DNA of 64,000 bases from JACRBR01 sp964371355 (GTDB lineage: Bacteria; Chloroflexota; Dehalococcoidia; DSTF01; JACRBR01): assembly GCA_964371355.1 (NCBI GenBank), contig CAYJMG010000003.1, positions 1 through 64,000 on the forward strand, given 5' to 3'. The notes beneath the pieces were generated by a model. The model ran no database searches and was not told the DNA's origin. It was given only the letters and a program-made list of their open reading frames with translations. Shown piece by piece: positions 1 through 11,486 of the stretch. A program made the translations under genes and the position numbers. The stretch's first letter is position 1, and each line of letters starts with the position of its first letter.

Positions 1-1908
1 CACGAGGGTGTGCGAGCCACCGTTCAGGAAGAGCAGGTCGCCGTCCGGGTCGTCGATGGCGCCACCGCCGCCGCCGTTCTTCGGCTGGGCACAGCCGTCG
101 GCGTCGACCGGTGCCGTCGTGCAGGACGCGGTGGCCCTGATCGCCAGGTCCGGGCGGGCCCGGAACGTGCACTCACGGCCATCAAGCACGAGGTCGGCGT
201 CCATGTCGCCGTCCCACGGGCCGTCAGCGGCCCACGAAACGTGGCCCGTCGGCACGAGCGGCGCGGAGCCGATGCCGGGGCCTGCACACACAGCGCTGTC
301 GGGCAGGTCGGCCCCACCCGGGTCGCTGGTACCCGACCACGGGACGATCGTGAACGAGGCCTCGGTCGCGTCAGGCATCTCGTCGTTGTCGTCGTCCGCG
401 TCGCACGCGTCGCCCTCGATGTCCTCGTCCGGGTTGGACTTGTCAGCGAACAGGCTCGCTGTCGAGCCATCGGCGTTCAGCGTGTGGCCGTGGTACTGGT
501 ACAGAGAGTCCGTGTTCAGTTGGTTCGCCTGCGTGCCAGGGCGCGACGGGTCGCCATCGGCGGAGCCGTTCGCGTGGGCCGGGCAGTTGTCGTCCGTCGT
601 GTCCGTACCGTCCGCCGTCTCCGAGCCGTTGGTCGGCGTCAGGTCCGCCTTGTCCAACTGCAGGTCGTCGTCGGAGTCGGTGTCCGTCGGGTCGGTGAAG
701 TTCACCATCTCCTCGAAGTCGTCGGCAGCGTCGCCGTCGCTGTTCGCGGAGGTGGGGCTGGAACCGAGAGCAAGCTCCACGCCGTCAGGCAGGAGGTCGC
801 CGTCGATGTCCTTGTTGCCGTCGTCGCTGTCGGTCGCATCGGGGTCGCAGTCGCCGTCAGCGTCGGCCTCGCCGGCGCCAACCGTCACACACTGCCAGTC
901 GATGACGACCTGCTGCGTGCCGTCGTCGATGTCCGCCGCCGAAGCGATGAACACCCAGCGCGGGATCACGCGGTCCGCGTCAGGCGACTTCAGGTACGAA
1001 GTCGTCGACACGGAGTCCTGCGGCCCGTCGAGGCAGGTGAAGCCGTCGCTCGGCGGGTTGTCCGGCGAGCCGCCAAGCAGCGCCACCGAGACGCCCAGGC
1101 CCGCGCCCGTCGTGGGGCTGGAGGACTGGGACGGGTAGAACGAGATGCCGTTTACCAGCTGCAGGCGCACCGGGTCGGGCAGCGGGAAAGGCGACACGCC
1201 CGCCAGGTAGAGCTGCGTCAGGACCGCCGTGTCGATCGAGGCGAACTCGTACATGTTCGGAGCCGAATCCGGGAACGGGGCGATGCCCGGCGCGTAGGCG
1301 TTCGGGCCACCCGTGGGCGCCCCGCCGCCGCCGTAGAACGTCGCCGCCGAGGTGCGGACGAAGTCCACGCTGTTCCAGCCGGAGCCCACGCCGGCGCCGT
1401 CCGGGTCCTTCTTCGGCCACTCGGTCGCCGGGTCGCCACCGGTCGCGCCGGGGGCGCCCAGGATGTCATCGGCGCCGTTCGTGCAAAGAATGTCGGTGCG
1501 GGCCGTCACGTCACCCGTGACCGCCCCAGCGTCGCACTCATTGTTGCCGTCCAGCGCAACGGAGACACACGCCGGGGCCACAACCTGCCACTCGGTGGTG
1601 CCGTCGCTGGGCGTGAACGTAACCGGCAGACCAAGACGGTTGCCGATGGGCTGGCTGATGATCGAGTACGAGGTGATCGCGGTGTTCTTTGCCACCGAGG
1701 TCGAGGACGACCCCGCGCCGCAGACGACCGCCCCACCGCTGTTCGTGGGGTACGCACCGTCGTAACACCAGTTGACGTCTACTTCGAAGGCGCCGCTCGT
1801 GTCGAACTGCTGGATCGGTGCGCCGCTCGCGCCCCCGTTAAACAGTCCGAAGTATCCGAACACTAGCGCCGCCGTCAGCACACCAAGGGTGGTGAGCTTC
1901 TTTGGCAT
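1..1908 (-). CDS. Secreted Asp-rich thrombospondin-type-3-like protein (3' end outside window)
   Basis: The frame is open for 636 codons from ATG 1908 to the window edge, so the C-terminus is missing. The start is fixed by AGGAGG six bases upstream (1915-1920). The N-terminus (MPKKLTTLGVLTAALVF) is a signal peptide. Residues 30-330 form a secreted domain without a recognised family. After about residue 350 come repeated acidic calcium-binding loops of the form DADGDCDPDATDSDDG and DSDGDxxDD, typical of thrombospondin type 3 repeats in bacterial surface proteins. Cys pairs occur in the ectodomain. The role is probably structural or adhesive at the cell surface. The family assignment is by motif only; the presence of a C-terminal anchor cannot be judged. 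Confidence 0.85.
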   Translation of the reverse strand, partial: MPKKLTTLGVLTAALVFGYFGLFNGGASGAPIQQFDTSGAFEVDVNWCYDGAYPTNSGGAVVCGAGSSSTSVAKNTAITSYSIISQPIGNRLGLPVTFTPSDGTTEWQVVAPACVSVALDGNNECDAGAVTGDVTARTDILCTNGADDILGAPGATGGDPATEWPKKDPDGAGVGSGWNSVDFVRTSAATFYGGGGAPTGGPNAYAPGIAPFPDSAPNMYEFASIDTAVLTQLYLAGVSPFPLPDPVRLQLVNGISFYPSQSSSPTTGAGLGVSVALLGGSPDNPPSDGFTCLDGPQDSVSTTSYLKSPDADRVIPRWVFIASAADIDDGTQQVVIDWQCVTVGAGEADADGDCDPDATDSDDGNKDIDGDLLPDGVELALGSSPTSANSDGDAADDFEEMVNFTDPTDTDSDDDLQLDKADLTPTNGSETADGTDTTDDNCPAHANGSADGDPSRPGTQANQLNTDSLYQYHGHTLNADGSTASLFADKSNPDEDIEGDACDADDDNDEMPDATEASFTIVPWSGTSDPGGADLPDSAVCAGPGIGSAPLVPTGHVSWAADGPWDGDMDADLVLDGRECTFRARPDLAIRATASCTTAPVDADGCAQPKNGGGGGAIDDPDGDLLFLNGGSHTLV

Positions 1909-2246
1909 GTACTTCCTCCTGAATGGATTCCTTCTTTGGTGTGTAGGGCTAACGACTTTACGGGACTTACCGCACCTCCTTGTCCTTCGCCCGTCGGCGG
2001 GCGCCTACCGAATTCACCAAATCCCGTGCTACCGAGATCGCTGGCCCGCAGATGCATGGGTGCATGCTGGTGGCAAGGGGACACCCACGCTCCTACAGCC
2101 AGCGGGATCCTGCGTGTCGCAGACAAGCAAGTAGAGACGGTCAAGAGAAACCCTCTCGTCTTGCGCTCCTTCCTTGGCGGGAAGAACGGTCTATTCGATT
2201 GGCCGGTCCATAACCGTGGCGGGGGATTAGGACAGAACCACCAGTG
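1909..2246 (-). promoter_or_regulatory. Long structured 5' leader of the secreted protein gene
   Basis: About 340 bases lie between the predicted start of transcription and ATG 1908, and no convincing gene is seen in them. A ten-base-pair stem with a two-base bulge can form between 2036-2045 and 2098-2109, enclosing about 50 bases. A second hairpin (CGCCCG-TCGG-CGGGCG) lies at 1988-2003. I tried to match known riboswitch cores (c-di-GMP, cobalamin, TPP, glycine) and saw none. It may be a cis-regulatory RNA, but that is inference from length and pairing only. Confidence 0.3.
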
Positions 2247-2252
2247 ACGCCT

Positions 2253-2281
2253 ATCAAATCACCCCGATCCTTAGGTGTCAA
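2253..2281 (-). promoter_or_regulatory. Candidate sigma-70 promoter for the secreted protein gene
   Basis: On the minus strand a perfect TTGACA (2281-2276) is followed after 17 bases by TTTGAT (2258-2253). The -10 element is weak, so confidence is modest. It would give a leader of about 340 bases. The remaining intergenic DNA from 2282 to 2481 shows nothing recognisable. Confidence 0.4.
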
Positions 2282-2481
2282 CCCCCAAAATGCGACAGGA
2301 TCAAAGCTGAATGTGGTTCATATTCACGAAATCGAATGCATCTTTCGAAGCTGGTTGCGGAATCCGCAAGATGGCCCCGCGCGCGTTAACGTGTCCGTAA
2401 CAATCGGGCCTCGCCGTCAACAATTTCGTCTTCGGCGCGTCAATATCCGCGCCCCGGTGCGCCGATATCGCATGTCGTGGT

Positions 2482-3144
2482 CTACGGGCCCGCCGCCCGG
2501 CGCGCCAACAGCCGCCCCGTCACACTCGCGAACACGGCGTAGTCCTGCGCGCCCGTCAGCCGGAACCCGCCGTCCATCCCTGTGTCGAAGACGAACGTGG
2601 GCGTGCTCACGACCTCGTTCTCCCGCGCCTCCCGCGTGATCTGATCGATCCGCGCCGCATAGCGCTCGTCCGCCAACGCCTGGCGCAGCCCCTGGTCGTC
2701 GACCCCGCACGCCCGCGCGATCTCGCACAGCACGTCGGCATCACCCAGGTCCCGCCCTTCCTCGAAGTACGCGTGGAACAGCGCCCGGTGGTACGCGTCG
2801 AACCCGCCATGGTCCCGCGCGAACTCCGCCGCCTCCAGCGCCAGGTGCGAGTTCGCCACGGCCGGCGGCATCCGCATATCCAGCCCCGACTCGTGTGCAA
2901 GCATCAGGATGTTGTCACGATACGCCCGCGCCCGCTCCGGCGAGCCCAGCCGGCCCGCGAGTTGCGCGCCCGTCCGCGGCGTCTCCGGGTGCAACTCGAA
3001 CGGCCGCCACTCCACGGCGACGGGGAACTCCCGCTGCAGCTGCTCGATGCGCTGCAGGCCGATGTAGCACCATGGGCACACGTAGTCGCTATAGGCGGTG
3101 ATGCGCAGGGGCGCGGCCGTCACGCCTTCCTTATCTAGAACCAT
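2482..3144 (-). CDS. DsbA-family (FrnE-like) thiol oxidoreductase
   Basis: The product is a 220-residue thioredoxin-fold protein of the DsbA/FrnE/2-hydroxychromene-2-carboxylate isomerase group. The redox motif CPWC is at residues 23-26 just after the first beta strand, and the GVxSTPTFVF-like cis-Pro region is present as EVVSTPTFVF near residue 180. There is no signal peptide, so it is cytoplasmic like other FrnE proteins, which act in thiol or oxidative-stress chemistry. I chose ATG 3144 because AGGTGG lies five bases upstream; a GTG at 3162 is also possible. The start overlaps the end of a tiny membrane-protein frame. Confidence 0.85.
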   Translation of the reverse strand: MVLDKEGVTAAPLRITAYSDYVCPWCYIGLQRIEQLQREFPVAVEWRPFELHPETPRTGAQLAGRLGSPERARAYRDNILMLAHESGLDMRMPPAVANSHLALEAAEFARDHGGFDAYHRALFHAYFEEGRDLGDADVLCEIARACGVDDQGLRQALADERYAARIDQITREARENEVVSTPTFVFDTGMDGGFRLTGAQDYAVFASVTGRLLARRAAGP

Positions 3145-3239
3145 CGTCGCCACCTGAACCACGCAATGAGGCCGCCCGCCAGCAGCGCCATCCCGGCCAG
3201 CAGCCCGGCGTACCCCAGGCGCAGGTCGTACTCCGGCAC
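3135..3239 (-). CDS. Possible 34-residue single-pass membrane protein
   Basis: A GTG-initiated frame encodes about 34 residues consisting of a short polar start, one hydrophobic helix (LLAGMALLAGGLIAW) and a basic aromatic tail (FRWRRWF). Its stop lies ten bases inside the following DsbA-like gene, as expected for translational coupling, and its size and topology resemble CcmD-like or other small membrane proteins. No clear ribosome binding site is seen, so it may not be expressed. Confidence 0.35.
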   Translation of the reverse strand: MPEYDLRLGYAGLLAGMALLAGGLIAWFRWRRWF

Positions 3240-3457
3240 ATTGTGGCGGCCGCGGATCCCGTGGCGCTCATGGCCGCAGCGTACAGCCGCCCGCGCCCCC
3301 GCGCGACGCCGCAGCCGCACGGACCCGAAGCTGCTATAGTTCGGGCGCGGCGCGCCGCACCGCCTCCAGCACGGGTGCACGGGCGCCGTCTCGGCCTCGA
3401 GACGAGGCAATGCGGGCGGCGATGCGACCGAAACACAGGCACCGACGGGGCGACGCG

Positions 3458-4405
3458 ATGCAGTACCAGGACCTTGCCGTCTTCACGGGCAATGCCCACC
3501 CCAAGCTCGCCCACGACGTATGCGCCTCGCTCGAAATGCCCGTCGGCCAGTGCGAGGTGTTCGAGTTCAGCAACGAGAACATCTTCGTCCGCATACTCGA
3601 GAACGTGCGCTCGAAGGACGTCTTCATCGTCCAGCCCCTCAGCTCTCCCGTAAACAAGAGCGTGATGGAGCTGTTGATCATGATCGACGCCTTCAAGCGC
3701 GCGTCGGCCGGGCGCATCACCGCCGTCATCCCGTACTACGGGTACGGCCGCAGCGACAAGAAGGACCAGCCGCGCGTCCCCATCACCGCCCGCCTGCTGG
3801 CCAACCTCATCGAGACCGCGGGCACGGACCGTGTGCTCACCGTCGACCTGCACGCCGGGCAGATCCAGGGCTTCTTCAACATCCCCGTCGACGAGCTGAC
3901 CGCGCTCTATCTCATCGGCCGCCACTTCAAGGGCCGCGATCTCTCCCACACCACGGTCCTGGCCACGGACGTCGGCGGCGCCAAGCGCGCCCGCGACCTC
4001 GCCCGCCTGCTGGACACGCCGCTGGCCGTGCTGGACAAGGAACGCATGGGCAACGACGAGCGCATCTCGTCGATGGCCCTCATTGGCGACGTGAAGGGCC
4101 GCGACGTCATCATCCCGGACGACGAGATCCTCACCGGCGGCACCATCATCGCCGCCGCCCGCGTGGCGCGCGAGAACGGCGTCCGCAGCGTCACGACGAC
4201 CTGCGTCCACCCCATCCTCTCCGACCGTGCCGTCGAGAAGATCTGCGATGACGGCCTCATCGAGGAGCTGGTCGTGACCGACACCATCCCCCTCCCCCCG
4301 CACAAGCAGCGCGACAAGATCACCGTGATCTCCGTCGCTCACCTGCTTGGCGACGCCATCACCCGCATCCACACCGGCGAAGGCGTCTCGGATCTGTTCC
4401 GGTAG
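3458..4405 (+). CDS. prs: Ribose-phosphate pyrophosphokinase
   Basis: This 315-residue enzyme makes PRPP from ribose 5-phosphate and ATP for purine, pyrimidine, His, Trp and NAD synthesis. Length equals the class I family norm. Visible signatures are the N-terminal FTGNAHPKLA, the flexible-loop region YYGYGRSDKKDQPR (ATP binding), the divalent-cation site TVDLHAGQIQGFF, and the PRPP loop PDDEILTGGTI. I rejected the upstream in-frame ATG at 3410 because the family starts at MQYQDLAVF; the ribosome binding site (GGGG) is weak. It stands alone, followed 45 bases later by the antiporter gene. Confidence 0.97.
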   Translation: MQYQDLAVFTGNAHPKLAHDVCASLEMPVGQCEVFEFSNENIFVRILENVRSKDVFIVQPLSSPVNKSVMELLIMIDAFKRASAGRITAVIPYYGYGRSDKKDQPRVPITARLLANLIETAGTDRVLTVDLHAGQIQGFFNIPVDELTALYLIGRHFKGRDLSHTTVLATDVGGAKRARDLARLLDTPLAVLDKERMGNDERISSMALIGDVKGRDVIIPDDEILTGGTIIAAARVARENGVRSVTTTCVHPILSDRAVEKICDDGLIEELVVTDTIPLPPHKQRDKITVISVAHLLGDAITRIHTGEGVSDLFR

Positions 4406-4450
4406 CGCGTCCACCACCACGACCCGACAGCGCCCGGCTAGAATGCCCGC

Positions 4451-6133
4451 GTGGAGAATCAAGCCAGCCTCGTACCCGACATCACGATCGCGTTAGCGGT
4501 GGCGCTGGCGGGCGGCTGGCTCGCCACTCGCGTCGGGCTTCCGTCCATCGTGGGGTATCTGCTGGCCGGCGTCGTCATCTCCCCGTTTACGCCGGGCTAC
4601 GTCGGCGACGTCGATAGCCTCCTGGCCGTGGCAGATATCGGGATCGTGCTCCTCCTGTTCGGCATCGGTGTGCAGTTCTCCCTGAAAGATCTCCTCCAAA
4701 CGGGCCCCTTCGTCGCCGTCGCCGCGGTCGCGCAGGTGGCCGTCATCGTCGGCGCGGCGGCTCTCGCCGGCATGGCCCTTGGCTGGAGCACCGAGCAGTC
4801 GCTCTACTTCGGCGCGGCTGCCGCTATCAGCAGTGGCGCGGTCCTGGTCAAGGTTCTCGAATGGCGCGGCGACGTCACCTCCCGCTTCGGGCGGATCGCG
4901 GTTGCCTGGTCCGTCACACAAGACATATGCGCCGTCCTGCTGATCGTCTTGCTCGCCGCCATCGCCGAAGGCTCCGGGTCCGCGCCCGCCCTCGCGGGAG
5001 CCGTCGGTCTCGCTGCGCTGAAGGCTGGCGCGTTCATCGCAGCCGTCCTGGCGATCGGATTCGTGATCGTGCCTCGTGTGCTCAACCGTGTCGCGGAGGA
5101 ACGGTCGCGCGAGCTCTTCTTTCTCGCGATCGCCGTCCTCGCGATCGCGACGGCGCTCGCCTCGGACTACGCCGGCCTGTCCCTGGCGCTGGGGGCCTTC
5201 CTCGCGGGCATCGTCGTCTCCGAGTCCGACCTTTCGCACCGGGTGCTCGGTGATCTGCTTCCGGCACGCGACGTATTCGCCGTGCTCTTTTTCACCTCCA
5301 TCGGCATGCTCCTCGATCCTGCCATCATTGGTGAGGAGTGGGCCGCCATCGTCGTGATCTCCGTGCTCGTCGTGGTGCTGAAGCCGGTCGTCTCGTGGAC
5401 GCTCCTGCGTGTGCGTGAGTTGCCGGACACATCGCTGCTCACGGCGGCCTCGCTCGCCTCTGCGGGCGAATTCTCCTTCGTCCTGGGGCGCTCGGGCTTC
5501 GACCGCGGGCATCTGTCATTAGACGCGTTCACGGCGCTCCTCGCCGCGACCGCGGTTTCCGTCCTTCTTGTCCAGGCGTTGACGCGCGGAGCCCATGCCT
5601 GGGTCGGGCGGACCACAGCCGCCGTCGTGCCTCTTTCTCCCGCATCGGAGCCCCGCCCCGCGAGGCTTGGCCGACGCGCCGTGGTGTGCGGTTACGGTCG
5701 TGCGGGTAGGATCGTCGCGCGCACACTGGCGTCGCGCTTCGAGGTACTCGTGGTAGAGGAGGACCGCCGCCGGGCGGCGCAGGCGCGTGCGGACGGCTTC
5801 GATGTCATCGAAGCGAGCCCCACACATCCGTCCTCCATCCAGCGCATGTCGTTGCACGATGCTCGCCAGCTCATCATCACCCTCAACGACGCCTTCGCGA
5901 CGCGGCTGGTGACGGAGCGGGCGCGCGCGATTAATCCGCACCTCGACATCAGCGGCGTCGCGGTCGCTGAGACCGAGGCGATGAAGCTGCGCCGCTCGGG
6001 CATCACGACGACCGTCATGGCGGAGGACGAAGTCGCGTTCGAGCTGGCCAGACACGGTCTGCATCGGTTCGGCGTATCATCTCGCGAAGCGCTCGCGATC
6101 GTGCAGCACCTGCGCGAACGCGGCGTCCCCTAG
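4451..6133 (+). CDS. CPA2-family cation:proton antiporter with RCK/TrkA-N domain (KefB-like)
   Basis: The 560-residue product has a 12-13 helix transport domain (residues 1-390) followed by a cytoplasmic nucleotide-binding RCK domain beginning VVCGYGRAGRIVARTL near residue 415. The membrane part shows the family motif GYLLAGVVISPFTPG near residue 38 and LALGAFLAGIVVSESD near residue 250. Such proteins exchange K+ or Na+ for H+ and respond to NAD(H) or redox ligands through the RCK domain. Translation probably starts at GTG 4451. Substrate ion cannot be told from sequence. Confidence 0.93.
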   Translation: MENQASLVPDITIALAVALAGGWLATRVGLPSIVGYLLAGVVISPFTPGYVGDVDSLLAVADIGIVLLLFGIGVQFSLKDLLQTGPFVAVAAVAQVAVIVGAAALAGMALGWSTEQSLYFGAAAAISSGAVLVKVLEWRGDVTSRFGRIAVAWSVTQDICAVLLIVLLAAIAEGSGSAPALAGAVGLAALKAGAFIAAVLAIGFVIVPRVLNRVAEERSRELFFLAIAVLAIATALASDYAGLSLALGAFLAGIVVSESDLSHRVLGDLLPARDVFAVLFFTSIGMLLDPAIIGEEWAAIVVISVLVVVLKPVVSWTLLRVRELPDTSLLTAASLASAGEFSFVLGRSGFDRGHLSLDAFTALLAATAVSVLLVQALTRGAHAWVGRTTAAVVPLSPASEPRPARLGRRAVVCGYGRAGRIVARTLASRFEVLVVEEDRRRAAQARADGFDVIEASPTHPSSIQRMSLHDARQLIITLNDAFATRLVTERARAINPHLDISGVAVAETEAMKLRRSGITTTVMAEDEVAFELARHGLHRFGVSSREALAIVQHLRERGVP

Positions 6134-6394
6134 CCCGTCAGCCGTCGCTGGACGTGGCCTGAACCGCCCCGCCCGCACACGGGATGGCGACACAGTTCGT
6201 TCTGAGCGCCGTGAACGACATGGCCTCGCTCCTCCCGGCATCACCGCCAGTTCAGCGTAGGATCGCCGCAGGCCGGAGCACAGGGCCGGTCGTCCGGTTC
6301 GGGGGTGCCGATGAGCCGTGCCCGGTGTACGAGAATCGCGCCTCGGCCGTTCGCTACACTGTCGCCACGACTTCCTCTATATAAGGACGCCCGC
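6134..6394. other. Intergenic region upstream of secA
   Basis: The 261 bases between the antiporter and secA contain a 66-codon frame (6184-6384) with Arg/Ser-rich shadow-like composition and no ribosome binding site, which I do not accept as a gene. No clear promoter hexamers were found. Confidence 0.4.
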
Positions 6395-9136
<2,742 letters not shown>

Positions 9137-9238
9137 GTGGGAGGTTGTAGGTTTTAGGTGTTAGGTTCTAGCGTCCAACGTCCGATTCCCGTTCGCGTCT
9201 CACTTCTCACTTCTCACTTCCCACGTCTCACCCCTCAT
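9137..9238. repeat. Two facing heptad tandem arrays
   Basis: Directly after the secA stop are five seven-base units of the form GTNNNAG (GTGGGAG, GTTGTAG, GTTTTAG, GTGTTAG, GTTCTAG at 9137-9171). After 25 unrelated bases come six seven-base units ending in CAC or CAT (GTCTCAC, TTCTCAC, TTCTCAC, TTCCCAC, GTCTCAC, CCCTCAT at 9197-9238), whose complement also reads GTNNNAR. The last unit overlaps the start codon of the next gene. The two arrays are therefore inverted relative to each other. Related tracts occur near 26160-26217 and 32055-32097. Confidence 0.8.
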
Positions 9239-10136
9239 GCCTGACCTCCCCCAGATCGCCGTCGGCCTGATAGTCGCCGAGGACGGGCGCGTGCTGCTGC
9301 AGCACCGCGACGACAAGCCGGACATCCTCGAACCCGGCGTCTGGGCGCTGTTCGGCGGCCACATCGACCCGCACGAGGAGCCGGCACGGGCGTTCCTGCG
9401 CGAGATGCAGGAGGAGCTGGGCTGGCGGCCAAAGCACTTCGAGCACTACCGTATCGTCGACCTGCACCTGCCGGATGGAGCGGGGTCGCCCGCGCCGGTG
9501 CACCTTCTCTCGAACGTCTTTGCCGCCCACCTCGATGTCCCGCTCCAGGCGCTCTCCCTGAACGAAGGTCAGGGAATGGCACTGCACGCGATCGACGCCC
9601 TGCCCGAGCGCATCGCCACCGACCTGCCGGAGATCTTCGCCGAGTTCGCCGTCACCGACGCCTATCGCCGTGTCCGCAAGTCGTGGGACGTGATCAGCGC
9701 CACCGCCATCCTCGTCGACGCCCGCGGCCGTTTCCTGCTGCAGCACCGCGACGACAAGCCCGGCATCGACAATCCGGGGCTGTGGGGCTCGTTCGGCGGC
9801 GCCGTCGACCCCTATGAGGCGCCTGCCGAAGGCTTCGTGCGAGAGCTGCGCGAGGAGCTGGGCTGGTCGCCCCAACACTTCCGGCTGCACCTGGCCGCGC
9901 CGTGGATCCCCGACCGCCGCGGCTACGGCGCGGCGGGCGCGCGGACTCAACTCATCTACATTTACGCCGCACCTGTCGACGTGCCGTTCTCCCAGCTCCA
10001 GCTCATGGAAGGGCAGGACATGGGCTTCTTCGCCCCCGACGCGCTTCCGGAGAAGACCGTCCCGGCCTACCGCGCGCTTCTCGAGCGCTTCGTTACCACG
10101 CCTGCCTACAGGGAACTCACTGAACTCGCCGCTTGA
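9237..10136 (+). CDS. Tandem double-Nudix hydrolase
   Basis: The 299-residue protein carries two complete Nudix domains. The first Nudix box is GGHIDPHEEPARAFLREMQE followed by ELGW (residues about 41-64), the second GGAVDPYEAPAEGFVRELRE followed by ELGW (about 186-209); both keep the REx2EE core needed for metal-dependent cleavage of nucleoside diphosphate derivatives. The halves are recognisably duplicated (both have LLQHRDDKPxI before the box). Nudix hydrolases normally have one domain. Substrate is unknown. The start codon lies inside the heptad array and no standard ribosome binding site is present. Confidence 0.9.
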   Translation: MPDLPQIAVGLIVAEDGRVLLQHRDDKPDILEPGVWALFGGHIDPHEEPARAFLREMQEELGWRPKHFEHYRIVDLHLPDGAGSPAPVHLLSNVFAAHLDVPLQALSLNEGQGMALHAIDALPERIATDLPEIFAEFAVTDAYRRVRKSWDVISATAILVDARGRFLLQHRDDKPGIDNPGLWGSFGGAVDPYEAPAEGFVRELREELGWSPQHFRLHLAAPWIPDRRGYGAAGARTQLIYIYAAPVDVPFSQLQLMEGQDMGFFAPDALPEKTVPAYRALLERFVTTPAYRELTELAA

Positions 10137-10235
10137 CGCACAATCACACGGATCAGCGCGACGGCGCACCGCCGCCGTCGATATACTGCAAGGCTGTACC
10201 CCGCAGGATCATCGACAAACCGCGACCGACGACTC

Positions 10236-11459
10236 ATGAGCGAGCCCCGATCCGTCCCCAGGCACATGTCCGCAGGCGTCATCCTCGTCGACCACGAGGG
10301 GCGCGTGTTGATGCAGCTTCGTGACGCCAACCCGGCGATCATGTACCCCGACCACTGGGGCATCACCGGCGGCGCCGCGCATCCGGACGAGACGCCCGAG
10401 CAGGCCGCTCGCCGCGAGGTCGAGGAGGAGACCGGCCTCACCCTCGGCCGCATCGACCCCTTCCGCGCCTACTACTTTCAGGAGTCGGGCAACGGCGCCG
10501 GTGCGAAGGCCTCACGCTCGCGCGCCCGCGCCGACTATGAGGTGTACGTCTTCCACGCCCCCTGCGGGACCCCCGTCGAGGAGCTCGTCTGCGGCGAGGG
10601 ACAGGCGCTCCGCTTCGTTTCGCCGGACGAGCTGGACGAGATCCCCATCGCCTACAACCACCGCGAGGTGCTCGACGACTTCTTCGGCTCGGCGGCCTAC
10701 GCGGCCTACCTCACCGGCGCCGCATTCCAGCCTGGCGCACCCATAGACGCGCTCGCGGCATTCCTCGCCGCTGTCAACGCCGGCGACCCCTGGTTCGACG
10801 CGCTCATGCGGTCCATCGCGCTCTGGGACGCCCCGGCCGAACTCGTCGAGGGCCGCGCGTACCGCTACCTCATCGGCGGCGAGGCCTTCGACTGGCTCCT
10901 GCTCGCCGAGCGCCTCGTCGAGTCCGCCACCGTCGCTGCTCCCGGCGCCATCGACATCGACGACGCCGAGCGCCTCCTCTTCCGGGGCATGTCGCCGGCC
11001 GGCGAATCCACACTGCGCCCGCAGCGCCTCAGCGACGAACGCCTGCGCAGCCTCATAGGCGAGCACAAGCACCGCGCCCACCTGAACTACCTCTACGGCG
11101 TCGTGGTCGAGCAGGCCCTCCAGTACGCCGTCGAACTCGACCTCGCGAAAGAGCGCGCCTCCGTCAACATCAAGGACCCGCGTTTCGAGGAAGCCAACGT
11201 CGACCCCGTGTACCAGCGTATCTACGGCTGTCCGCGCGGCGACCTCCTGCGCGAGTTCCGCGAGGAGTCTTCGCTGCCGCAGACCCCGCACATCATGCTC
11301 AGCGAGCTGCGTGAGTTCCAGTACTGGCTGTTCAAGTACCGTGTGAAAAACCAGGAGCCGGCGCGCGTCGCCTCGGACACCCGCAAGGCCCTGGCCCAGC
11401 TCAGCCGCATCGAGGCCGCCGCCGGCCGCCAGCGCCAGGAGCCCGCCACGGCCCCCTGA
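10236..11459 (+). CDS. Nudix hydrolase fused to an uncharacterised helical C-terminal domain
   Basis: Residues 10-150 are a Nudix domain with the box GGAAHPDETPEQAARREVEE followed by ETGL (about residues 46-69). Residues about 170-395 form a second, mostly helical domain with conserved-looking stretches such as EHKHRAHLNYLYGVVVEQAL and ERASVNIKDPRFEEANVDP, and a basic C-terminal helix; I do not recognise it. It follows the double-Nudix gene by 99 bases on the same strand, so three Nudix domains are encoded together. The function of the appended domain cannot be given from sequence. Confidence 0.85.
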   Translation: MSEPRSVPRHMSAGVILVDHEGRVLMQLRDANPAIMYPDHWGITGGAAHPDETPEQAARREVEEETGLTLGRIDPFRAYYFQESGNGAGAKASRSRARADYEVYVFHAPCGTPVEELVCGEGQALRFVSPDELDEIPIAYNHREVLDDFFGSAAYAAYLTGAAFQPGAPIDALAAFLAAVNAGDPWFDALMRSIALWDAPAELVEGRAYRYLIGGEAFDWLLLAERLVESATVAAPGAIDIDDAERLLFRGMSPAGESTLRPQRLSDERLRSLIGEHKHRAHLNYLYGVVVEQALQYAVELDLAKERASVNIKDPRFEEANVDPVYQRIYGCPRGDLLREFREESSLPQTPHIMLSELREFQYWLFKYRVKNQEPARVASDTRKALAQLSRIEAAAGRQRQEPATAP

Positions 11460-11486
11460 GGGCGGGCGGCGCGCTATCTTCCTCCC

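Noticed and set aside
10..1866. A 618-codon plus-strand frame over the first gene.
   Set aside because: It has Arg/Val-rich shadow composition; the minus-strand frame has a signal peptide, calcium-binding loops and an AGGAGG.
1909..2246. c-di-GMP, cobalamin, TPP or glycine riboswitch.
   Set aside because: None of the conserved core strings of those aptamers was found in the leader.
3131..4462. A 443-codon minus-strand frame opposite prs.
   Set aside because: Its composition is a mirror of the prs gene and no family features are visible.
6184..6384. 66-codon frame before secA.
   Set aside because: No ribosome binding site, no recognisable features, overlaps the probable secA leader.
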